Positions 17,969 to 31,855 are shown, counted from the stretch's first letter. The stretch is 64,000 bases of DNA from Lumbricus rubellus (GCA_945859605.1 OX243822.1:20100399-20164398); one strand, 5' to 3'. Notes: generated from the letters alone by a model not told the origin. A program made the numbers and translations.

Positions 17969-20900
17969 CGGAGTCTGTATGATTCTAACAACAGACGGCT
18001 TGACCGCTGTGTCCGGCGTCTTCAGTTGACCATCGGCCGTTCTTTTGAGACCGGTCGTCTGTCGCTGGAGTTTCAACTGGTCCTCGATCACCGACTTGGA
18101 GTCGGTCATCGACTTCTGCGCCTCTGCCGCTGCCTGCTTCTGCAGCTGTGCCTTCTTCTCCAGCGCCATGAGATTCTGCTTCTCAATTCTGCAAATGAGA
18201 ATTATACATTATAAATGAACAAGGCGCACTATGTTGCATGTGTCACACTCCCATACAACAACAACGTGAACAGACCGCATTGTCTCGTTTTGGAACCGTC
18301 TTCACAAAAAATACACAACAGTCTTTCGCAAGCAGCCCGGAAACATTTTCAAGCTATATTAATTACCAACTACTGAGATCTGATAAACAGCCACATCTAG
18401 CAACCTTGTGAGGCTCCTAAAAGATGCCACAACAAATAATACAGCAATAACATTATAACACAGATGTCATAAATCTTCATTGCATATCATACAAACTAGA
18501 TACAAAATAAAATAATAATATGACATTTCATGGTAATATTTAATTAAGTTCATCAATTAGACGACTGACAACAAGGAGATGAAATAAATACATAGAGATA
18601 CACACCTGTCACCGAATAGTTTGATCTCCCACAGTTCCAGCTGTTCTTCGGGAAGCCAAGCTTCCGTTACGCTTGGTTCCTTGTGTTTTGGTGATTCCGG
18701 CCGACGTCTTTCTCGAAGGCCGCTCCTCTGTGGAGTGTACTTCTCTGCAATAACAATTACGACAATTTATATGGCGCGCCCAGCACAGCCGTTACAAAGG
18801 CACTTTGAACAACCAGAACAGTCGAGTTTCCATTATCATAATTCAATCCCCAAAAATATGCTTTAAGTCGTAAAATGTTCAGAGTGTTGAATTACAGTAG
18901 AATTGCGTATAGATCAGCGGTTCTCAACCTTTTTAGTCCGGCGACCCTTTTTTAGCATTTCGAAAGTTGTGACGACCCCCAACGACAAAATTGACTGTGT
19001 AACAACCTCCGTTTCACCTCATTTTTGTTACGCCTACTATTGTCCATTGTTATGCATTTTCGCCCTCATAATAAGAAAACTGTTTTTGGCAGTTGTTTGA
19101 AGTAGTCGAAGATATAGGCTAAACCTATTCGGCTTGTGATGCAGCTTCAACAGCTGCAGCGTCTTGCTTAGAACTGGAATTCTTCAAACCCGCTGTCTCA
19201 AGTCAAGACAGTGTGCCTTGTTGGCATCATCAGCTTTGTTCTTAAAAATACTGGTCATGCTTTCCTACATGGCTAGTATGGTTAGTAGCCTATCTGAATA
19301 GGATAGTGCTCTGCGATTTATTTGTTGGGTCTTATTGATTCTACCGATAAAATGTAATGACAAAGACCTAATTCTAATTTTTCTATTCATGCTGCAATTA
19401 TTAAGCAATAGGCTACTCTGAGAATTGGTCAATAGTTCTTCTTTTCTTAACACTCATTTCGCCTTACTGATTCGTTTTGCGATGCTAGCAATTTCAAAAA
19501 CTTCATTTGTGTTCTTAAGAATGCGCCGAGCAGAGGGAGTTTGGGGAATGAATGTAGGCCTACTTGCCATTCTCCATTGTCAACAATTTTCCATCCTGCA
19601 ATGGTAGCATTTTAGGCTGTCGTTTTAACGAAACTCTTCATCATTTCAGTGCTGATAGTCGTGCTTTACGTCTTTACGACTTAAAAGTGTCTCCTCCCTC
19701 TGTTTAGAATCTCAATAAAAAAACTTCATAATTTTAGTGCTGAAGGCATGGTTTATGACTTCAATAAATGTCCTCTTTCCATTCTTAATTTTCTTCTTCT
19801 AAATTTCCAATCAGTATCCTATTTTAAATTTTCATCTGAATTTTGTCAATGCTGATAGTCATGGTTTAAGACTTCAGAATGTCGGCCGCCAGTTGTTAGG
19901 CCTAACAATATTTTGGATTTGTGCACCGTAACATTCTAAGCCATCATCTGAAAAAATTACTCATAATTTCAGTGCTCAGAGAGGTGGTCTAGACTTCAAA
20001 AAATATTCCTCCCTGTGTTTCTTTAGAAGAATAGCAGAATTTACATTTGAAAACTAAAATGGAAAAATTAAATTAGCTGCCGCAATCTAAGCAAAATTAT
20101 GAATAAAAATTAATTTTAGATTGTTGAATTTGCTATTTGGCCGATATCTTTTGCAAATTTCTGAAGGGGCCAGGCGACCCCTGGCTAATTGTCAGACGAC
20201 CCCCGAGGGGGTCGCGACCCACAGGTTGAGAACCGCTGGTATAGATCAATGCCATTCTGTTCCAGACAACTGTGATTCACTAAAAATTGTAAAGTATCTT
20301 GCAACTTAAAACAATATCAACATCGGGAAACTTTCAACATTAATAGGATGACGGATTTAGAATAATATGCGGGATTTGAGAGTATTGGACTGTCTTGATC
20401 GGCTCGTACGCAAATAAACTGTGTTAACCCTCGGAGGCTAACCTATAAAAAAATCACATATTGGATAACCTGGGGTATATTTTTCACCCCACGCCGTTAT
20501 AGGCCTAGAATATAATATTAGACCATGTTTGATTAACAACGGCACTTAATTCAAGTTCAGCATGGAATTTACAATCTATGAAACCTAACTAAGTTGAAAT
20601 ATTAGCACAATCATGGAGTCTACGGTCATTTATACACAAGTAACTCTTTGTTACATTATTTCTACATACAAAGTTGTATCATGTAGGCTAGGTCTATGGC
20701 ATCTTCGATTTCAACATGATCTAGCCCCCGAGACATCATTACAATCTACAAACTCTACATTATCCTCATCACTAACATCATTTTCAATCCAATTATATGA
20801 ATTCTGATATCAGTTTAGCAGCATTGGCAGCTGATAACCGTCAAAACGTCTTCAACACAAATACATTATTAATAACAATGGCCATTGTCTGACTTCAGTC

Positions 20901-23900
20901 ACGTGACCATGCATTCGATAAAAAAAAAAAATTAAATGTGGAATTAGGCCAAAATCACCTATGAACAGATACACAAAAGCGCATGACAGAATTTCAAAGC
21001 AGTAAAAAAATTCAGGGCAAATACTGACAGTGGGGTGAAAAAACACCCCAGGTTAGCCTCCGAAGGTTAATAAAGTACATTTAAAAATCTCAGTTGCTGA
21101 AACACGGCTATCTAAAATGGCAGCTTAAGAATAGCAGCAGTTGCAACGTATATATACAGCTCTGCAGAGACTGCCAATCTCTACGTTTTTGCAGACTGCG
21201 GTGTATTTACCTCTCGGCTGACTAGGAACGCTGATCGAAATGACTATCTTCCTGACGAGAAACTCCGATCGCAGACCGTACGGCCCGACGTCACGCCTCT
21301 TCAGAATCTTCGTCGTCGTGATATCGAAGTCCGTCGTCGCCGATGAAAGCGACACCAGCGCTACGTCTTCGTCGGATGCAAGCACACTGGGTTTTCCGGG
21401 CAACTGCGAAGAAACTGGAGTCGCCTCCACCTTTTTCGATTGGTCCAGAGCGCTGCGTTTCAGCGACTTGGCGAGGATTTGCCTTTCGGTCTCGTTCAAA
21501 ATACGATTTTTTAGTTTCGTCGAATCCGAGCTGTCCTCGCAGTTGTTCGTCTGACTGGTCAGTCCATCGTCTTTGACCTCGTTCTCGAGCGAAACTTCGT
21601 TGTTGTTGCTGCCGTCCTCCTCCGAACCGGACTCGTCAAGGTCGCCGTTCATAAGGTCGAAGTTCGGCAGAGCGCCCATGAGGTCCTGTCTTGCGCTCGA
21701 CCGAGTACAGCAGAGGACGGAGTAGCACGACTTTGAATCGTGCCCTCCACCTCTGCACGTGGCAGAGTAGCACTGGTACTTTCCCACACCACTTGTGCCA
21801 CTCTCCGAGGAAGCCTCAACCTTAACTGGCGGCAGTGCCACCTCCGTCGTCATGCCAACGCTGTTGCCGACCAATTCCTCCTCTTTTGCCTTCTTTCCTT
21901 CCTGCGTGCGATAATGCTGAACGAGTTGCTCGAACAGCGCTTTCTGCTTCTGCTCGAGCGCCGCCTGCTTCAGCCGTCGGTCGAGCAAGTGCTCGAGCCG
22001 GGAATACGGCTTCGTTATTCGAGCGTAGTGGGTTCGATTGATGAGCGCCTTTCCGATGTCAAAGTTCTCCATCGCTAGGTTGATTTCCGGGACAATGTCG
22101 TCTTCAACGTCCGCTTCTTTACCTTCCTCCCCATCGTCTTCCATAAGCCCGCTCTTCTCGTTGAGAAATCCTTCTTTCCGACCGTTCTCCTTCCTGGCCT
22201 CGTCTCCCTTCGCATCCTCCTGGTCCAGTACTTTCCCTTCATCCGCAGCCTTACGCTTCTCCAGCGCCTTCTGTTTCCACGCCTGCAGCTTTGCGGCCAG
22301 CGCTCGAAGCCCGTAGGACGTTGCCGGGACGAAGCGAGTCGTCCTTGTGCAGCTCGTCCAGATCCATCCGCCCTGGCCAAGCACTCGATATTCCTCACCC
22401 TTCTGCTTCCAAACCTGAAAAGCACAAGACAGAAAGTCAAAGCGTTAACGAGCTGCATTGATTTCCAAGTCATTTTTAGCACAATCTCGCTGTCAAAGTG
22501 CTAAGTTAACCCTTTACCGACTGAGGGTATAGGATATCTCACACCATTTACTACACTCTGGTAGGTTAAGGTTTAAAATAACAAGTTACCACATGAACTA
22601 TACAAGGTAATGTACAGACTGACAAGATCAGTGTGGGTATTAGATGAGGAAGCATCACAGTTAGGGTTGATACCCACTACCCAGGCTCCCGTTGGCCGGT
22701 CAAAATGAAATGATAAAAATATCCTTGTAGATAAAAAAGATTATTGAAGAATTTTCACTTTCCTGATGCACTAGTATTTCAAACACAGGCATGCTAGGTA
22801 GGGCAATGAAAATCCAAACACATTTTGACACAAAAGAACAATATTTACAATGAAATATTAAATTCACATATTTAAGTGAAAAATGCATGTAGCCAGAGGT
22901 CAACATGTACCCTGTCACATTTTCAAAAAAAATAACATGACAGTAAAACAAGCAACATACTCTGCTGAAAGGAAAAATATCGGTATTGTTCACTATGTCA
23001 ATTTAACCATTTCACAAACACCATTTCCTGGCATTTGCAGAAAAAATGGATAACTTCATAAAATAGGGAGAAAGCAAATTACTAATTTCTTTCACTTATT
23101 TATTTTGGACAACCTATCCAGCCATTAGTTATACATGAGGCGCCTGGTAATGGCATGGCCGTGATAGGGTGCCATAGAAATTGTCATTGTTGTTACTGAG
23201 TACTAAAGTTCTATAATTATTATAGTTAACTGGAACCTGTAAAACACCCCAACTCGGCAGTTGACTTACCGTATGTCGAATTCCGAGGGAGTATTTGACC
23301 CACGTATTTTCCCCCGGTTCTTCCTCTTCGTCTTTTCGCCTGCGCAGCTCTCTGTCGCGCTTCTTCACTTCGTCGCGGTCAAGAACGGGCGTTCTGCGTA
23401 GACGTGTATGACCTGGAATCATAAGAAATATATTTCATTCTAAACTATCAATTTTCATTGAATACATTTCAAGAATTTAACCTCTTCAAGAATCCCACTC
23501 ATAGGTGCTCCCAATCCAGCCACATTGATACAAAAAGGTTTTAAGAAACCTGTAAAACATTGACGACTCGACGGGAGACTAGAAAGCATGACACTGACAG
23601 GTTGAGGTTCGACACGAGAGACCAACAGCTCACAGCTAGAGGCAGAGCAAAGGGTACAAATGTTGTTTGTCCTTGCAGATAACACAACAATTCTTACAGA
23701 CAGTACATGCAACAATTCGATCAATGCATTCATTTATTCGGACATTTATATAGCGCTCCTTCAAGTAAAAAAACTACTCAGAGGTGCTCCCGACTCCAGC
23801 GTGCCCAAAAAGAACAGTTTTAAGTTTAGTAAGGAACGATCCTGGTAGAGTCCCAGGGTATAGGCGTAGCTCAAAAGGAAGGCTATTCCAGACTATCGGA

Positions 23901-26900
23901 CCAACCACGGAAAAGGCTCGATTTTTTCATGGTAGCAGTACGAGCAAAAGGAACCAAGAGGACTCCCTTATCAGCACAGCGTAGCTGACGACGTCCTTGG
24001 ATACCTAATGTAAGGCTGCATAGCTCTCGGAGGTAAATTGGGGCGAGGCCCTGGCAACATCGCCATACCAATGCAGACACCCTGAACTCAATACGCTGGC
24101 GAATAGGGAGCCAGTGAAGTACATCAAGCATGTAGTTTGAGACATGACCATATAAATGCAATAACACATTCATTATTATTATTATAATTGCTATTAATAG
24201 GATAGTTATTATTAGCATTCTCACAACAATGCATCTAAATATCACGGCCCTTACAGCCTTATTCTATTTTACTCTATCAGTCATCCAACAGTTGACAGTT
24301 ATCACAAATCGATCGAAAACCGGTTAGTGGACAATGGACATGGTTACGATAGATTAGTCCAGAGATAGTTCATCAACAGTCAAAACCAAAGAACTGCATC
24401 ACCCATCCCATTTCTAGAATTTGAGGCTGCCTGGATCCACTGCATGGAAATAGACCCGCCTTTCCTTTTGCTCCTCTGTGCAGGGCAAACTTCTTCCCCC
24501 CCACTGCACCTATTTCCAAATGTGCTGTGTATGCTGCTGGCCCTGTGGTCTGAAATGGAACTACCTCCATACCTGCGCCTGCTTCCAAGGGACCCCTCAT
24601 TCTGCGGTTTGTCAGATTGAATCATTAAAGAATAATAATGACATGTTCCATCAGTCTTAAAACGGTCGACCTTAGCCAAGATTGAGTCGGGAGTGCTCTT
24701 GAGCAGTAACCTTGAACGGGCGCTATTTAAACCCTGGTAATGAACGAATACATTAAATAAAATACACAAGCGCGCACAAACATTGACACATGCATTCACA
24801 CACATACAAAACTAATCGATTACTGTCATTCATTGCAACTAATGGGACAAATATAAAAATCAAGAAAGCGATGTACTGTATATACTAACCAAGTGCCTCG
24901 TGCCACACCTGGTTGAACAGGACCGGTTTTATGCTTGATTCGAGCATACTGAGCAAGTTAGCAAAGTCCTCTGGCCGGATGGCAGCGTTCACGAACTTTG
25001 TCCAGCAAGCACGATACTGCGGCCAGTTTGGATGGAGCAAAGGAGCGGGAAAGTTAGTCTCCAGCTGCAGGACGTTCTGGCGAAGAGTGCCGAGCAGGAT
25101 GAAACTCGAGCCGAACGTTGAGCCGTTCCACGAGAACTCGCTCACCGGTGTCAGGCTGAACTTGTGCGACAGATGGCGCTTCTTTTCGCGCTCTTCGTTG
25201 TGCTGGTTCTTGCTCAACGCAAGCGGATTTGCGCTGTACTGGTTCTGATACAACTTGAAGCTTCCCTCAGCACCTGAAAGAAATTATATGAATTCAGACA
25301 ATAACATAAGATATTTTACCTACTCATATTCTTAAGATGTTCACAAGATAGCATAAGATATTTAATTATTCATATTCTTAAGATATTCACAAGATAGCAT
25401 AAGATATTTAATTATTCATATTCATAAGATATTCACAAGATAACATAAGATATTTAATTATTCATATTCATAAGATATTCACAAGATAACATAAGATATT
25501 TAATTATTCATATTCATAAGATATTCATATTCACAAGATAGCATATTCATATAACGTATTTATGAGCTATGTCATTTAGATACCGCTTCTTAAAGAAAAC
25601 TACTCAGAGGCTTGACGGTCACAGTTTTATGAAATAATAATTATCAGTCACCATTAGAATTCTGCCATTGGTATGCTTGCACAAGTCACATGCATGGGCA
25701 ACTGGAAAAACAATACAAAATATGTGAAAAGATTGAACCACACAAGCAACTTAAACTGCTTGACAGCCTCAACTACAATTTCGAAAATTCCTCTCTACCT
25801 ATCGGCAACAGTTCTAGACGTCAGACATTTGGTGGAAAAAAAGCAGATCTATAAATGATCCCAATTGTCATCGATCATTTTTCAAAAAGTCCAATGCTCG
25901 ATTAGTGTTAGTCAAAGTGAAGCTAAATCCTCATTGGTTGATGCCTAGTGGTCAATGATCAATGATAATTGTGGGGCACGGTGGTTTAGTAGGTATGCAC
26001 ATTGCCTTGCAGCCGAAGAGTTGCAGGTTTGAATCCACCTCAATCCGCCTCGTAGGAACCTTGGGCAAGTCCTTCACTCGCAATCGCCAAACGCTTCGGC
26101 GTGAAGCTCCGATTCAGTGTCCGCGCTGTAGTCGGGAGAGCTTCTGAGTAGCAACATTGAAGAGGTGCTATAACAAGTGCACATAATATGATACATAACC
26201 CACCTAGCTTAAAGTAGATGCTCTGAGAGAGCAGGAAGGCCGATGCCGACATGGCTGTCTGGCTCCGCGTGAACCTCAAACCGTCCCTTGACAGGATTCC
26301 CTCATCCTTTCTCATTGTCTTTGCTGTCGTCACGGAGATGATTATCGAATCAGCAAACTGCTTTGGGGTCAGCAAACCTGTTTTTGACCTGGTCACGATG
26401 CGACGACCCTCGCTAGTCACTGCACAGAACAACGCAAAAAGAAACTTTAAACGTTTTTAAATCTCGTAAAGAAAATGTTTTACAGTTTCTTATCTTCCCA
26501 AACATCATGCAATTACTTTTACCATGTATCTCAAATTGCACTCGAATGACTGAAAGAAATAATATTCTAAATAACAGAATAATTGCTTATCAACGCAAAA
26601 GAGTGCTTGCCTTGATATGGATGAATCATCTTCAACAAATAACTACAAAAATAAAATTAATAAATAGATAATAAATAAATAAGTTACCCCCTCCCCTGTT
26701 AGCACGTATGACCCTGGACCTCACTCCTACATCCTTTACCATTCAGTAAACAAGTAGTAATAGTAGAAGGAAAGGACGAAGAAGGAGGAGGTGGAGCAGA
26801 AAAAGAGTTTGAAGAAGAGATATGCATGCATTGCTAGGGACTTCCATTTTCTAAACTCGGCTTGAGTACAAATCACCAGTCTTCTACCTCGCTGTCTCAT

Positions 26901-28625
26901 CCTCCCACTGACTGGGACGGTGTTTAGGTAAAGTAGAAGTCTCAAAGGAAATTTCTACCCTGTGGGTGGGGCTTTGAACCTCTGACCTTTCAACTGGCAG
27001 TCCAGCATGCTAACGACTACACTATAGAGCACCACATCAAAATCATCATCATCATCATTCAACGTCAGGTCAATGCATAAGAGCGTCATGCAAAAAGTGT
27101 TTTCCAATTACTTCCTTACCTGAAGTGCTTGACGTTGACTCCTGCGAGGATGACTCAGTAACGACCATCGTGTCTGCTCCATTCGTATTTGGCCGTGGCA
27201 GCGGAACCAACAGCTTCCCGCCATCTTTGGTAATCACGACCATTGTCTTGGGGGCAAACGTTGAACCAAGAGCCTCAATCTTAGACTTGATGTCGTCCGG
27301 TTTGACCTCGACGTCTTTGGTCACGGCCTTTACAGCTTCAGAGACAATCTTCGACTTTTCCGCATCGAGCGTGTTCTGCGTGATAGTCGTGCTGGTCACA
27401 GTCGTCGTCATACTCTTAGTGACGGTTGTCACTTCCTCGACCTCTACGACCTCTTTCTTTGGTTCGACTTTGACAGTGGTTGACTCGTTCGTAGACGTCA
27501 CTGATTGTGAAGATACGACTTCACTGGTCATGGTTGACGTCTGGCTGAATTCATCCTGAACGGAACAGCGTCAAACGTTGAAGTTTCACAATAGTCATAG
27601 ATTTCATATAAATCAACTGTTGATTACACTGATAACAACCTTTCTTTTAAGAATAGAAAAAAAATTGACCTTGCAGAATATCACAGCTCAAGATAGAGCA
27701 TTGGTTATGGATGGGTCTTTTGGTTGAGCACCAATTCAACACTCTCATGCACTTCATGTTGCCAACACAAGGGATTGGAATCGACTACCAATGTTTATGC
27801 AATGAACATTGCTAACTCTTTTTCTCCCTCAAGAAATGACCCCAAAACCATTACCAATAAATTGTTCACCTTTCTAACATATATCTGGATATCCAACTGC
27901 ACTTTCTCAGTGACTGACCAACCTAACACCGCATCGAATTTGTATTTCCAAGTGACTTTGCATGCATTAGAAATAATTGCAATAATAATAATAGATTGAC
28001 GCAGACTTATTCAGCATCAGGATTAATGGAAGATAGTAATCAGTTGAAAACAGGACCAGAAAGGCCAAATAAGTGCATGAGAAAGTGTTGTTGCTATTTG
28101 AAAACATTTTGACATTGATTTGGATATAGAAATCATGTATGTTAAATGTTTATTATACCATGTTTGTACACCAAAATGCGGATAGCAATTGGTATATTAA
28201 AGAATGTTCTTATCTTATAATCACCACCATCGAAAGCAGCAGAGAGCAAAAAGAGACAATGTTAATAGTTACCCTCTCTTTGCTCATGGAGTGATTGTGA
28301 ATGACACAGTATTTACTTTGCCTCACCGTTGTTTTAAAGCACACACTGTAACAGCACTTAAAAGAGAACAAATGTAGATTTAACTGTAGCAAAAAAACTG
28401 AAAAATTAAGCAAGCACTAGAGGTTACAGCAGAACAGCGAATTTTAGGATTTTTATACTTTGATTTCTTCGACTTCCATATGTATGTCAGTTTCATCCCG
28501 ATCCTCTTTCTTTAGCTCACAGTCGTCTGCACTGGCTTCCACAGGATTTCCTTCCTCGTCCTGCTTCTTCCTATTCTCCTCCTCCAGCTTGGCAGCACGC
28601 TCTGACCATAACTTCAGCAGATTTG
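17969..28625 (-). CDS. BPTF: BPTF/NURF301 chromatin remodeller, central exons only
   Basis: BPTF is the large subunit of the NURF ISWI remodelling complex. Eight minus-strand exons join in phase: 28625-28459, 27555-27120, 26419-26204, 25273-24890, 23412-23270, 22414-21211, 18744-18606, 18188-17969, about 970 codons. Signatures that I recognise from BPTF include YFKLGG followed by YQNQYSANPLALSKNQHNEE, LSHKFSLTPVSEFSWNGS, FPAPLLHPNWPQYRACW, GHTRL, VWKQKGEEYRVLGQGGWIW, the acidic block, LLDRRLKQ, KRRDVGPYGLRSEFLVRKI and WLPEEQLELWEIKLF. The first listed exon (28625-28459) has a clean acceptor and phase but is less certain. The N-terminal DDT/first PHD region and the C-terminal PHD/bromodomain are not found, so both ends are missing from the window. 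The BiP-like gene begins only about 1.1 kb beyond the last exon. Confidence 0.88.
18915..20238. mobile_element. hAT element, TIR CAGCGGTTCTCAACCT
   Basis: The termini CAGCGGTTCTCAACCT and AGGTTGAGAACCGCTG are flanked by the perfect 8-bp duplication GTATAGAT (18907-18914, 20239-20246). The GGTCGCGACCC terminal motif is typical of a widespread animal hAT group. No intact transposase frame is seen. It lies in a BPTF intron. Confidence 0.9.
20424..21070. mobile_element. piggyBac-like MITE, TTAA-CCCTCGGAGGCTAACC
   Basis: TTAACCCTCGGAGGCTAACCT at the left is mirrored by AGGTTAGCCTCCGAAGGTTAA at the right (one mismatch). Both ends also carry a GGGGT...TTTTTCACCCC motif. The interior is non-coding. 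It lies in a BPTF intron close to the exon ending at 21211. Confidence 0.85.
22506..22569. mobile_element. 64-bp TTAA micro-MITE
   Basis: TTAA-bounded, with the core GAGGGTATAGGAT..CACACCATTTACTAC nearly identical to the one at 12746-12816. It lies in a BPTF intron. Confidence 0.7.
23735..24150 (-). mobile_element. L2/CR1-like LINE 3' fragment
   Basis: The minus strand encodes LHWLPIRQRIEFRVSALVWR and GLAPIYLRELC, the signature end of LINE ORF2. The shared tail follows (CACCTCTGAGTAG, CTTGAAGGAGCGCTATATAAA). Frame breaks show it is dead. It lies in a BPTF intron. Confidence 0.8.
24430..24745 (+). mobile_element. LINE 3' fragment, plus strand
   Basis: The plus strand reads YAAGPVVWNGTT, equivalent to the AGPxxWNxLP motif near the LINE ORF2 end. 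It is followed by the tail GGGAGTGCTCTTGAGCAGTAACCTTGAACGGGCGCTATTTAAA. This explains the open frames here, which would otherwise suggest an extra BPTF exon. Confidence 0.6.
25290..25545. repeat. 46-bp minisatellite in BPTF intron
   Basis: Four to five copies of a unit built on AAGATATTCACAAGATAGCA and TAAGATATTTAATTATTCAT, directly upstream (transcript sense) of the exon starting at 25273. Confidence 0.85.
25968..26190 (+). mobile_element. tRNA-derived SINE (family A)
   Basis: Head GTGGGGCACGGTGGTTTAGT, B box GGTTTGAATCC, the family-A body (CTTGGGCAAGTCCTTCACTC) and the CTATAACAAGTGCACATAA tail. It ends about 15 bp from BPTF exon 26204-26419, antisense. Confidence 0.8.
26730..27037 (-). mobile_element. 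tRNA-derived SINE (family C)
   Basis: On the minus strand: TAGTGTAGTCGTTAGCATGC (A box region), then GTCAGAGGTTCAAAGCC (B box) and a body with GGATGAGACAGCGAGG. It lies in the BPTF intron between 26419 and 27120. Confidence 0.65.
27556..28458. other. BPTF intron, nothing recognised
   Basis: AT-rich intron sequence between two BPTF exons; no element terminus, RNA gene or exon recognised. Confidence 0.5.
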
Positions 28626-28629
28626 CTGC

Positions 28630-29299
28630 AAACAACGCTATAGCAGATTAGAACCCAATGTCATCTTATTCAACCACATTATAATACAGTCCTTCATTTA
28701 GTCATCTTTAGTTTACATTCTTCTATGGAAGATGGAAATGTGTGCTAATCTAATGGTCAGCGCAAAAAACACTTGCCTAGAGGAAAGAGAATTAGCAATG
28801 TACTTTGAAGTGCTCTACACAAAAAGACTAAATAATAGTAAAAATTCATTGGATAAACAAACAGATTTTTTTATTATTACTACAATTATTACTACATGCA
28901 ATCATTGGGGGACATGCCTTTTGATACAGAGAGCACATCAGACCACACTTAAAACACATGCTGAAAGTCTGTATCTAGCACTGCACTTGCTGTATGGAAA
29001 TTTAACCAGCACAAGTAATTTAACAGCCTTGGGGAGCACAACACCACACCACACCAAGCAGAGTGGGAGTACGTACAAGACAACACCATACAGCTGAGCA
29101 CTATTATCACAACAATATTATTGCCAAGTATGCCCACGGCTTTTAGTTAGTAAATTAAAGACCGAAGCATGTTTCTATCCATAGTGCTGTTTACCGACAC
29201 ATACAAGCAGTACAATTGACTAGTACATGACAGGATGGAAACAAGCAGCAATAAATATTACAGAAACAAACCATTTGTTGTTTCAATCGTAGATTTTCA
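28630..29299. other. stretch upstream of the first BPTF exon found
   Basis: No upstream BPTF exon was recognised here, although the DDT/PHD coding part should precede it in transcript order. It leads directly into the minisatellite. Confidence 0.5.
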
Positions 29300-31385
29300 A
29301 TCACAACACAAATCCAAGACAACACAAATCCAAGACAACACAAATCCAAGACAACACAAATCCAAGACAATACAAATCCAAGACAATACAAATCCAAGAC
29401 AACACAAATCAATTTATGACAACACAAATCCAAGACAACACAAATCCAAGACAACACAAATCCAAGACAACACAAATCCAAGACAACACAAATCCAAGAC
29501 AACACAACTCCAAGACAACACAAATCCAAGACAACACAAATCCAAGACAACACAACTCCAAGACAACACAAATCTAAGACAACACAAATCAAAGACAACA
29601 CAAATCAAAGACAACACAAATCCAAGACAACACAAATCCAAGACAATACAAATCCAAGACAACACAAATCAAAGACAATACAAATCAAAGACAACAAAAA
29701 TCAATTTATGACAACACAAATCCAAGACAACACAAATCAAAGACAATAAAAATCAAAGACAATACAAATCAATTTATGACAACACAAATCCAAGACAACA
29801 CAAATCCAAGACAACACAAATCCAAGACAACACAAATCAATTTATGACAACACAAATCCAAGACAACACAAATCCAAGACAACACAAATCCAAGACAACA
29901 CAAATCAAAGACAACACAAATCAGTCACAACATAAATCAAAGACAATACAAATCAAAGACAACACAAATCCAAGACAACACACATCAAAGACAATACAAA
30001 TCCAAGACAACACAAATACAAGACAACACAAATCCAAGACAACACAAATCAAAGACAATACAAATCCAAGACAACACAAATCAAAGACAATACAAATCCA
30101 AGACAACACAAATACAAGACAACACAAATCCAAGACAACACAAATACAAGACAACACAAATCCAAGACAACACAAATCCAAGACAACACAAATCCAAGAC
30201 AACACAAATCAAACACAATACAAATCAATTTATGAATACACAAATCCAAGACAACACAAATCCAAGACAACACAAATCCAAGACAACACAAATCCAAGAC
30301 AACACAAATCCAAGACAACACAAATCCAAGACAACACAAATCCAAGACAACACAAATCCAAGACAACACAAATCAAAGACAAAACAAATCAAAGACAACA
30401 CAAATCAATCACAACATAAATCAAAGACAACACAAATCCAAGACAACACAAATCAAAGACAAAACAAATCAAAGACAACACAAATCAGTCACAACATAAA
30501 TCAAAGACAATACAAATCAAAGACAACACAAATCCAAGACAACACAAATCAAAGACAAAACAAATCAAAGACAACACAAATCAATCACAACATAAATCAA
30601 AGACAATACAAATCAAAGACAATACAAATCAAAGACAACACAAATCAGTCACAACATAAATCAAACACAATACAAATCAATTTATGACAACACAAATCCA
30701 AGACAACACAAATCCAAGACAACACAAATCCACGACAACACAAATCCAAGACAACACAAATCCAAGACAACACAAATCCAAGACAACACAAATCCAAGAC
30801 AACACAAATCCAAGACAACACAAATCCAAGACAACACAAATCAAAGACAAAACAAATCAAAGACAACACAAATCAATCACAACATAAATCAAAGACAATA
30901 CAAATCAAAGACAATACAAATCAAAGACAACACAAATCAGTCACAACATAAATCAAAGACAATACAAATCAAAGACAACACAAATCAATCACAACATAAA
31001 TCAAAGACAATACAAATCAAAGACAACACAAATCAAACACAATACAAATCAATTTATGACAACACAAATCCAAGACAACACAAATCCAAGACAACACAAA
31101 TCCAAGACAACACAAATCCAAGACAACACAAATCCAAGACCAAATCAAAGACAAAACAAATCAAAGACAACACAAATCAATCACAACATAAATCAAAGAC
31201 AATACAAATCAAAGACAACACAAATCAGTCACAACATAAATCAAAGACAATACAAATCAAAGACAGTACAAATCAAAGACAACACAAATCAATCACAACA
31301 TAAATCAAAGACAATACAAATCAAAGACAATACAAATCAAAGACAACACAAATCAATCACAACATAAATCAATCTCAACCCAAAT
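29300..31385. repeat. 16-bp minisatellite, about 130 copies
   Basis: The unit is ACAACACAAATCCAAG with variants (AATCAAAG, AATACAAG, AATCAGTCACAACATA). Longer spacer variants such as AATCAATTTATGACAACAC recur at intervals, so there is higher-order structure. The unit has no stop codon in several frames on either strand, and because 16 is not a multiple of 3 it yields spurious 16-residue-period ORFs both ways. An AT dinucleotide tract follows to about 31550. Confidence 0.95.
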
Positions 31386-31560
31386 CACTGGCCCGTAAAA
31401 GTGACAAAAACCAACAACACAAATACATAATTATATATGTTATATAAAATTATATATACATGGTGTATATATAATATATATAGATGCATATAGACATATA
31501 GAATTATAATATATATGAAATATATATGTTGTGAATATATATGCATATGTTACAACGCCA

Positions 31561-31855
31561 CATGGGCGTCCGCAGGAATTTTTTCTAGGGGGGCGCAAAC
31601 TTTTACATAATTGTCACATGGTCTAAATTTAATGGGTGACAGTTTTAATTTTCATATTACCACGAGACAATCCTATAGCCTACCTATAGATATGTTATGC
31701 GCCCAATGAAAGATACATAGGTTCAACTTGTAGAACGAATCGATAATCACATTGAAAATTGCATTGTAACAATCACAACCAAATAATCTACATTTTTGTG
31801 CAACTATGCGAAAAATCCAGAGGGTCGCACTTGCGCCCCCTTGCGGACGCCCATG
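31561..31855. mobile_element. hAT-like MITE, TIR CATGGGCGTCCGCA
   Basis: The 14-bp perfect inverted termini CATGGGCGTCCGCA and TGCGGACGCCCATG are flanked by the perfect 8-bp duplication CAACGCCA (31553-31560, 31856-31863). It sits between the minisatellite and the coronin exon. Confidence 0.9.

Noticed and set aside
24373..24805. Open frames between BPTF exons that could be an extra exon
   Set aside because: Flanking BPTF exons 24890 and 23412 already join in phase, and the region reads as a LINE 3' fragment on the plus strand.
29235..31367. Several overlapping ORFs on both strands encoding repetitive QDNTNPRQHKS-type or WICVVLDLCC-type proteins
   Set aside because: They are all readings of the same 16-bp stop-free minisatellite in different frames and have no non-repeat domain, splice logic or known family.
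29300..31385. CRISPR-like array
   Set aside because: Units are directly abutting with no unique spacers, and the DNA is clearly animal nuclear.
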